Origin: Baffinella frigidus
Lineage: Eukaryota; Cryptophyceae; Cryptomonadales; Baffinellaceae
NCBI GenBank assembly: GCA_026770585.1
Contig: MU646338.1
Coordinates: 379,255 to 391,180 of the forward strand
DNA length: 11,926 bases
Direction of reading: 5' to 3'
Positions 1 to 11,926 of this stretch are shown here, in pieces. The notes below the pieces were generated by a model that worked only from the letters and a program-made list of their open reading frames with translations, was not told the DNA's origin and searched no databases. A program made the translations under genes and the position numbers. Position 1 is the first letter of the stretch. Each line of letters opens with the position of its first letter.

Positions 1-75
1 TGACGATGAAGGGTTATTCAGCATCTGACGATAACGGGTTATTCAGCAATTGACGATAAAGGGTTATTCAGCATT
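1..75. repeat. 25-bp minisatellite, three units, left edge
   Basis: Units start at 1, 26 and 51, each TGACGATRAMGGGTTATTCA plus GCAWY, and a fourth breaks off after TGAC. The array is cut by the window edge, so its length is unknown. Confidence 0.9.
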
Positions 76-197
76 TGACCAAATGGGTAGACTCCTTTCT
101 AGTGGGTGTCCGTTGGCAAGCTGGAGAACCAGGGGCACGCACCGTTCCGAAATGAGTGAGGTTCTGCATTGCTGCGCTCGCCAGCACACGCTGCCGT

Positions 198-460
198 TTA
201 GGGTTTAGGGTTTAGGGTTGACGGTTTGGGGTGTGGGGTTTAGAGATTAGGGTTTAAGGTTTAGGGTTTGGGGTTTGGGGTTTGGGGTTTGGGGTTTAGG
301 GTTGTGGGATGTGGGTTGTGGGTTTGGGGTTTAGGGTTTAGGGTTCAGGGTTTAGGATTCAGGGTTCAGGGCCAAGGGTTCAGGGTTCAGGTTTCAGGGT
401 TTAGGGTTTGGGGTTTCAGTTTGGGTTGGTGTTCAGGGTTTGGGGTGTGGGGTTTAGGAT
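198..460 (+). repeat. Degenerate TTTAGGG telomere-like tract
   Basis: Starts with three exact TTTAGGG units and drifts into TTTGGGG, TTCAGGG and TTGTGGG variants. It is interstitial (unique sequence on both sides). On the minus strand it reads CCCTAAA and directly follows the donor of the candidate exon 481-541. Confidence 0.9.
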
Positions 461-480
461 TGTCCGGGGGGGCCGAGCAC

Positions 481-541
481 CTCGATGTGGTCGCGAACCT
501 CGGAGGGGGTGTCCTGAGAGGCGATGTAGTTGAACAGATAC
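481..541 (-). CDS. Candidate minus-strand exon, unknown protein
   Basis: Not recognised. On the minus strand, ACCCAG|G (CAG at 544-542) opens a 61-nt segment coding one split codon plus YLFNYIASQDTPSEVRDHIE, ending at GAG|GTGCTC (donor at 480). These borders follow the same rules as the ArgRS exons: CAG|G acceptor, G before GT, C at donor position 4, and CCCTAAA-like repeat starting about 20 bases into the intron. The peptide has normal protein composition. No start, stop or neighbouring exon of this putative gene could be placed, so it may be one exon of a gene running leftward off the window or a gene fragment. Confidence 0.4.
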
Positions 542-785
542 CTGGGTTGGTCAGCATTCCAAGTCAGCAAGTGGAATGCAAATCTCAAGATAGCTTGCAC
601 GCCTCGGGAAGACAGCAGTCTGAACCCGGACAGAAAGGTAACGCGGACCAACGCAACAAAACCTGACCACTGCTCTCGCTCTCTCGCTCGCTCATCAACT
701 CCTACCTCCAACGTGTTGATGAAGCCTGCATGAAGCCTACGCGGAGCTTTCCTCCCTCTGTTTCCAACATAAGTGGAACAGTTTT

Positions 786-896
786 CACATCTGTTGCTCA
801 CGGGAAAGAATGACTCAATGACACAGGTTGACGATGCGGTTATCAAATTGTTAAATGTTGCCACTGGCAGGTTCGGTTCGTGAGCAACAGATGCGA
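786..896. repeat. Inverted repeat around CATCTGTTGCTCACG
   Basis: CATCTGTTGCTCACG near 788-802 and its inverse CGTGAGCAACAGATG near 879-893 are perfect 15-base arms about 75 bases apart. Sequence around them has no recognised gene. Confidence 0.6.
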
Positions 897-945
897 ACCC
901 CGCTCTACCTTTGCGGCTGGTGTATCCCTCTGTACCAACAGACGT

Positions 946-1008
946 ACTCGCCCGGGTGTGTCCAACACTCGCCCGGGTGTGTCCAAAACTCGCCGGGGTT
1001 CATCCGGG
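946..1008. repeat. 21-bp tandem repeat, three units
   Basis: ACTCGCCCGGGTGTGTCCAA(C/A) at 946 and 967 and a diverged unit at 988. A related pair (GGTGTGTCCAACACTCGCGC / GGTGTGTCTAACACC) recurs at 1147-1182. The 1009-1146 stretch between them is AT-rich unique sequence with nothing recognised. Confidence 0.85.
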
Positions 1009-1182
1009 AACATGTTAAGAAAATTGCCTATCAAACCGGATTCTGGCCCTAATTAAATTTTCTTAGGGCCCTAATTAACGTTCGTCCAACTCCTATGAAC
1101 AAATAGGGTTTCACTTTCTTTTAAATTGAATATGTCCCCAGATTAGGGTGTGTCCAACACTCGCGCGGGTGTGTCTAACACC

Positions 1183-1810
1183 TGTGCGGAAGGCGATTCA
1201 AGGCGGTTGACGACTCAAACGCGTACCGTGACCCGAGAGGAAGGAACACCTGTTGTGGGAGTATTTTGTGGGCAGTAGGTTACGAGCCTGGGCAACAAGG
1301 TTGTGAACCGCTAGGTGCCTTACCGGAAGGGAGGGAGTGTGATCAATGGCACAAATTTTGCTCAAAGAGGTTGAACGAGTTGGAGCCATTCTACCTTGGA
1401 GCCATTTGACAAACACGTGTGAACCGGGCTACGCCCAGCGACTCCCAGCATTTGGGGCACGAACAGAGGGGGGTGGAACCACAATATCTCGTCCTCAAAA
1501 GCCGGCAAGTGGCGCGGGTGAAACGCCGGAAGGGATGGTGTTTGCGGCAAAGGGTTCTGGCTGCTCGGCATTCTACGTTTGGAGCTCCGACCGTAGAATA
1601 CCGAGCAACCATAACGGGGAAGCATGGCAAGCCTGCTGGTTCAAACTTGCAGGAGGGTAACGGCATCCTCGTTAAGGAATTCCTTAAAGAATTCCTTAAA
1701 GGCCCGCCTCGGGTGGAGAAAAGTCACATATGTAGACATCACACTTGGAATGGTGGCGGACACCGCGTTGGGGTCCCGATCGTTGACGTAGTTCCGTGCG
1801 AGAGCGCTCC
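1183..1810. other. Intergenic stretch with hairpins, no gene recognised
   Basis: Contains only short overlapping open frames on both strands, none recognisable. Notable structures: a 15-bp stem with one mismatch (GCTCGGCATTCTACG 1563-1577 against 1592-1606), and a palindromic run around 1673-1702 where AAGGAATTCCTTAA is followed by AGAATTCCTTAAAGG. Confidence 0.6.
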
Positions 1811-2425
1811 CATTGCACACGCAGCTGCTGTCCCCGAGCTGCGCGTTTCCGTCAGAATTCAAGCGTCAACGAGCATCAACGGCGCGTTGTTCAGTGTGCA
1901 CATGCTGTCGAAAAATACGCGACAATGAGAGAATGCCGAATGGGCTGCGCGTTTCCGGCGGGAGGCGATCGTCAAAGATTCGAGGCGGGTGCTTCAGCGT
2001 ACAAATCCTGTCGCAAAATACACGAACACGCCCATTGCACGAGCAGCTGCTGTCTCCGAGCTGTGCGTTTCCGTCGGTTAGCGTCAAGAGATATAGGTAT
2101 TGGATGGCCGAAAAAACAGCGCCAGTACCGCACCTTGCGGGCCAGACCTGGTCGCACGCGTCGAGGATTCGAGGCGGGTGGCTCAGTGCGCAGATGTTGT
2201 CGTAAAAGTTATCGTAAAATACACGGAAACGTGTTGTCGTACAATACACGACAACGCCCATTGTACACGCAGCTAGTGTTTCCGAGCTGTGCGTTTAGGG
2301 TGTAGGTGTTTTTTTCCGTCCGGATACAAGCGGCAAGTGTCAATTATGTGGGTGTCCGTCGGCATGCATCAGGGATTCGAGGCGCGTGGCTCAATGTGTA
2401 CCTGCTGTCGCAGAATAAACGGAAC
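1811..2425. repeat. Diverged tandem repeat, ~185-220 bp period, about 3-4 units
   Basis: CATTG(C/T)AC..GCAGCTGCTGTC followed by CCGAGCTG(C/T)GCGTTT recurs at 1811, 2033 and 2259; GATTCGAGGCGGGTG recurs at 1977, 2164 and 2372 (GCGCGTGG there), each followed by CTCA/TTCA, a GTGC/GTAC word, TGTTGTCG-like and AAAATACACG-like words. The order is kept, so these are old tandem copies. Unit three has an internal duplication (TCGTAAAAGTTATCGTAAAAT). Open frames through it are repeat-driven. Confidence 0.8.
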
Positions 2426-2977
2426 CGAGGTTATGCCTAATGTCATCACCTGTGATGCCTGATGTACCTCACCTCTTTGGCGACTCGAGTCACAGGCACG
2501 GGGTCTAGAACCCGTCTGAAACAAAGGAATCCTGAGCCTAGCTGAAGAGTCGCACGGGCTGAAGAGCCGGAAATTCTGATGTCTAGTTGGGATCCTGTTC
2601 GAGTCCAGTGGGAAAATCGAATTCGTCGTTGAAACGTCTAGACGCCTAATCGATAAGTTCTACCGGAACAGCTTTACAAAAATAGCCCAGCATGTACGCA
2701 GGAGACAGTTGAGAGAACCGGACGACACGCCTAGAACATCTCTCTGGAATCCGCGGGCGCACCATATCATGTATTTGCTAAGTTCAGCCGAACAAGAGAG
2801 ATATGCCAAACAAAGTTGGGGGCAAAAAACATGGGGGAAAGTTGGGCACTGACCAGAATGAGGTCCGCGTGTGCAAAACAGGGTCCTTGCAGGGGCGGCA
2901 TCCCCAGATTCACGACCCCCGTCTCGATGTCCGGGGTTACCTGCATCATGAAATTTGTTTCATGTATTTTTTCCTCG
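2426..2977. other. Unassigned stretch, no gene recognised
   Basis: Short frames exist on both strands around 2767-3138 but none resembles a family I know. 2656-2674 matches the end of element C in inverse orientation. CATGAAATTTGTTTCATG at 2947-2964 is a near palindrome. I see no RNA gene or transposase. Confidence 0.5.
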
Positions 2978-2979
2978 AC

Positions 2980-3094
2980 AAACGAGTTGAAGTTGTGAAG
3001 TTTTCGAGTTTCATTTGTACCAAAAGTGTCCGTTTTAAACCTTTTACAATATTTTGAAAGTTTCCAACCAAGACTTAAAACCTTCAACTCGTTT
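2980..3094. repeat. Imperfect inverted repeat (ACGAGTTGAAG arms)
   Basis: AAACGAGTTGAAG at about 2980-2992 pairs with CTTCAACTCGTTT at 3082-3094; pairing continues weakly inward. The word TTCATTTGTACCA inside is shared with element C, hinting at a related, older element. Confidence 0.5.
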
Positions 3095-3147
3095 TTGGAA
3101 AACATTTGCCGCAAACGCGCTCTACCTGAAAAATGCAAACAGGTGAA

Positions 3148-3350
3148 TGATGAAATTTATTGGTTGTCCATAAAATCGCGAATCCAGGGTGTGTTATAGA
3201 GGTGAATTCAGCCGAGCGCGGCCAGGCAAAGCCACTAGCCAGCAGGGCCACCGCGTTTAGCCGCACGACGGCGCTGTATCGGGTCGTGAGGCGGCATTAT
3301 GAAGTTTATTGGATTCCCGTTAAATCGCGAAATCCAGGGTGTTGCAGAGC
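3148..3350 (+). repeat. Direct repeat, two diverged ~50-bp copies
   Basis: TGAAATTTATTGGTTGTCCA..AAATCGCGAATCCAGGGTGT at about 3152-3191 recurs as TGAAGTTTATTGGATTCCCG..AAATCGCGAAATCCAGGGTG at about 3300-3341, 149 bases apart. The sequence between is GC-rich and has no recognised gene. Confidence 0.75.
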
Positions 3351-3658
3351 GACGTGGGGCTCTGGTGGGGGGAGGCAAGTCACGTTCGCGTCAACTTAGT
3401 TCGAGCCATCTCTGGACGCTTCAAGCGTTTGGTCACGGGTAAAAGTTGAATAAATGGGCGTATGGTCCACCATCTCTCACAAGGCGCTCAAATCCCTAAA
3501 TCAGTTCAGGCCAAAGACGCCGGAATCCGGCCTCCGTGTCCCAATTTGTATCAGAAAAATATAAGGACGGAAGTGAGTTGGGCGTTCTGCGAGGGTTGGT
3601 GGGTGCCACCAGCCACCAGAAGAGAACCAAATCAGGGCGACGAGGTCTGTGGTAAAAC
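3351..3658. other. Unassigned stretch, no gene recognised
   Basis: A 95-codon frame begins at 3462 and runs through the hairpin at 3659-3697 and the element-B-like arm, so it is unlikely to be a real gene. No other signal seen. Confidence 0.5.
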
Positions 3659-3697
3659 CCCCTGCAGACTAAAGGCTCAGCCTTTGCTCTGCAGGGG
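3659..3697. repeat. Strong short hairpin CCCCTGCAGA...TCTGCAGGGG
   Basis: Two 18-base arms with two mismatches and a loop of only about three bases. It lies 34 bases before the solo element-B arm. Confidence 0.75.
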
Positions 3698-3730
3698 AAA
3701 TCAACTTTTGAGATCGCTCGATTTGGTCCA

Positions 3731-3798
3731 TAAGTTAACGGATTTGTAGGGGAGTTGACTTTAGAAAAATGACTTTAAAATTTATCTGAGATAATTTA
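3731..3798. mobile_element. Solo arm related to element B
   Basis: TAAGTTAACGGATTTGTAGG continuing with GGAGTTGACTTTAG and ending TCTGAGATAA follows the right arm of element B in the same order, with a diverged middle. I see no opposite arm nearby, so this is a remnant or a differently built relative. Confidence 0.6.
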
Positions 3799-3883
3799 TG
3801 TGAGGGTTAGTGGTTGATACCTCGCCTGGAGAGCACGAGTGGTGGCCTTCACGGAACTGCAGGTTCTTCCCCCCATACTGCGT

Positions 3884-3996
3884 GGCAAATAGTTTAGATG
3901 GACCACAATGGTTTAGAAGGACTGTATCAGTGCAGACCCCGTTGGCTGCTAAGTGGGTGCTCCTCCTTGCGCAAATAGTTTAGATGGACTGACGCG
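3884..3996 (+). repeat. Repeated word CAAATAGTTTAGATGGAC
   Basis: The 18-base word occurs exactly at about 3886 and 3972; a shorter variant (TGGTTTAGAAGGACTG) lies between them. No gene recognised here. Confidence 0.7.
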
Positions 3997-4012
3997 CACA
4001 AGGTTGTTATGT

Positions 4013-4066
4013 CAGCAGCTGGCTGTTAACTTTATCAATTATTAGTAGATTATCAGCCAGCTGCTG
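4013..4066. repeat. Hairpin with perfect 13-bp stem CAGCAGCTGGCTG
   Basis: Arms 4013-4025 and 4054-4066 are perfect inverted copies around a 28-base AT-rich loop. Confidence 0.8.
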
Positions 4067-4116
4067 TTAAGTCTGTTCAGAATTTATTAAAGTCGTCAAG
4101 GCTGAGGGCTCAATCC

Positions 4117-4138
4117 GGGGGGAGGGGGCGGGGGGGGG
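4117..4138 (+). other. G-run with quadruplex potential
   Basis: GGGGGGAGGGGGCGGGGGGGGG-like run, four or more G-tracts separated by single A or C, followed by TTGC. About 950 bases upstream of the ArgRS ATG. Confidence 0.7.
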
Positions 4139-4693
4139 TTGCAAAAAATGCTCCGAGCACACTTGTCACGCCTCCCATCGCCCGTGGCTCTCAGCAAAAC
4201 TCAGCTTGCCCCCACCACCTACTTGCTTGCCGTATAGATACATAGATCAAAGGAATAAAAAAGTGCTCGAGGTGTGAGTGCGATCGAGTCCAGATTTTCG
4301 TGCGAAGCAGCAGCGCCGGAGCGTATTTCATTCGAAAATGCGGGGTGTTCCAGAATGTGGGATGTGCTGCACGTCAGCAGATGCACCCCTCAAGGGGAAA
4401 TTTTACTCATGCGCCCCTGCACGTTGGCGCCTAAAGCAGGAGCAACTTTCTCCTGGCTCATAATTAGAAGAAGATCCGACCAGCGTCAACATCTGGCCAT
4501 ATTGATCACGAGGTCTCCTGCTGTGCCTGCAGAGCCCGCGGCAGGGATTCGGGCAGGGTAAAGGCAGCACCTTGTGAAGCAGGGCGTAGAAAGTCAGCCA
4601 CCCCCCGCGCTCTGCCTCCGGTAAGCACACAGTCCTGCCCGGGGCCCTGGACCGGTTTCGCGCCCGCGCCAACTGCTCTTGAAGCGGGAATCT
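4139..4693. other. Upstream region of ArgRS, no gene recognised
   Basis: Several short frames (for example from 4274 and 4278, the latter with a CGMCC cysteine cluster) overlap but none is recognisable. Promoter elements cannot be assigned; no clear TATA box is seen at a usable place. Confidence 0.4.
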
Positions 4694-4823
4694 GCGAATG
4701 AACCCTACTTTCTCCCGATGAACCCTACTTTCTCCCTGCGAATGAACCCTACTTTCTCCCGTCACTTCCCGGTCCCGGCGGAAACCATCTCCCGTCACTT
4801 CCCGGTCCCGGCGGAAACCATCG
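4694..4823 (+). repeat. Two adjoining tandem arrays before ArgRS start
   Basis: Three units containing ATGAACCCTACTTTCTCCC (4694-4716, 4717-4737, 4738-4760) overlap two exact 32-of-33-base units (CCCGTCACTTCCCGGTCCCG then GCGGAAACCATC; 4758-4790 and 4791-4823). Each first-array unit contains an ATG, so if transcribed they would be upstream start codons. Confidence 0.9.
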
Positions 4824-4829
4824 AGAAAT

Positions 4830-4960
4830 ATGCCCATCGGAAAAATGAAGAAGACGAAGACGACCAGGGCGCCGCGCAGAAGCGTCTTCCGCGTTAAGGC
4901 TGGCGGGCTGCCGATGGTGCGGCGCGCGGGCGGCTTGTTCTGCCTGCCAAGCCGCATGAT
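4830..4960 (+). other. Arg/Lys-rich frame, possible targeting-peptide exon (weak)
   Basis: From ATG 4830 the frame reads MPIGKMKKTKTTRAPRRSVF and on through RVKAGGLPMVRRAGGLFCLP: basic, hydroxylated and almost free of acidic residues, as organelle targeting peptides are. Plant-type ArgRS enzymes are often dual targeted. The frame differs from exon 1; joining would need an intron, e.g. donor GTCCAC at 4961 with the poor acceptor GAAAG|C at 5079. I regard it as a lead, not a call. Confidence 0.2.
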
Positions 4961-5086
4961 GTCCACAAACGAAAAATCCTCTGGCACTTGCGATATACGA
5001 ATTCGGACCTTCCATTGGAGGAAAAGGCTCATTCTGCAGCCTCGATTTGAGACGCTTCGGCCGATCCCGAAATCGAAAGCGAGCGG

Positions 5087-11926
<6,840 letters not shown>

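Noticed and set aside
198-460. Chromosome end (true telomere)
   Set aside because: Units are degenerate, occur in both orientations across the window and have unique sequence on both sides.
268-666. 132-codon frame rich in GFRVQG-type repeats
   Set aside because: It is the translation of degenerate TTTAGGG repeat.
454-864. 136-codon minus-strand open frame as a whole gene
   Set aside because: Only its last part (481-541) looks coding; the rest lacks recognisable features, and a splice acceptor sits inside it.
1419-2305. Two 169-codon plus-strand frames and overlapping minus frames
   Set aside because: They run across diverged tandem repeats in several frames at once, with no family resemblance.
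2593-2615. tRNA T-loop-like word GTTCGAGTCC
   Set aside because: The flanking bases do not form a 5-bp T stem, and no acceptor, D or anticodon arms can be built upstream.
2767-3138. 123-codon minus-strand frame
   Set aside because: The VTPDIETGVVNLGMPPLQ part looks protein-like, but I recognise no family and the rest spans an imperfect inverted repeat.
3462-3749. 95-codon plus-strand frame
   Set aside because: It crosses a strong hairpin and an element-like arm and resembles nothing known to me.

Overview
The window looks like nuclear DNA of a eukaryotic alga. A single protein gene is cut into short GC-rich exons by introns full of degenerate telomere-type repeats (TTTAGGG/CCCTAAA, the plant and green-algal type) and small inverted-repeat elements. 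My best guess is a large-genome green alga (prasinophyte-like). A dinoflagellate is possible, because 7 of 8 acceptors read CAG|G, but all introns are GT-AG. The assignment rests on sequence style, not on a search.

The recognisable gene is a class I arginyl-tRNA synthetase on the + strand. I could assemble nine exons (5087-5263, 5600-5845, 6474-6521, 7350-7440, 8053-8225, 8488-8556, 9978-10085, 10643-10700, 11826-11926). They join without frameshift into 357 residues: an N-terminal helix, the tRNA-binding N domain, and the first half of the catalytic domain with the HVGH signature. The gene runs off the right edge, so the KMSKS-type loop and the anticodon-binding domain are outside.

Left part (1-5086): a 25-bp minisatellite at the edge, a telomere-like tract (198-460), one candidate minus-strand exon (481-541), a 21-bp tandem repeat, a diverged ~200-bp tandem family (about 1811-2425), several hairpins and inverted repeats, a G-rich run, and short tandem repeats just before the synthetase start. 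No other gene is recognised there.

Right part (5087-11926): the introns are the most interesting. Exons 4, 5, 6, 7 and 8, or their edges, each have extra local copies inside neighbouring introns, usually joined to telomere-like repeat. Exon 6 has four copies; three of them keep a phase-0 reading frame between AG and GT. Exon 7 has four copies of its first part, two of them identical over 42 bases. The exon 8 tail and donor occur three times. Two related small transposon-like elements (6941-7101, 7854-8024) have 4-bp target duplications, and for both an unoccupied copy of the insertion site can be read in the same window. Exon 3 lies between two ~80-bp inverted arms. Intron 5 is made almost wholly of CCCTAAA-like repeat. 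Together this suggests introns that grew by local duplication of exon edges plus telomere-like DNA, followed by insertion of small inverted-repeat elements.
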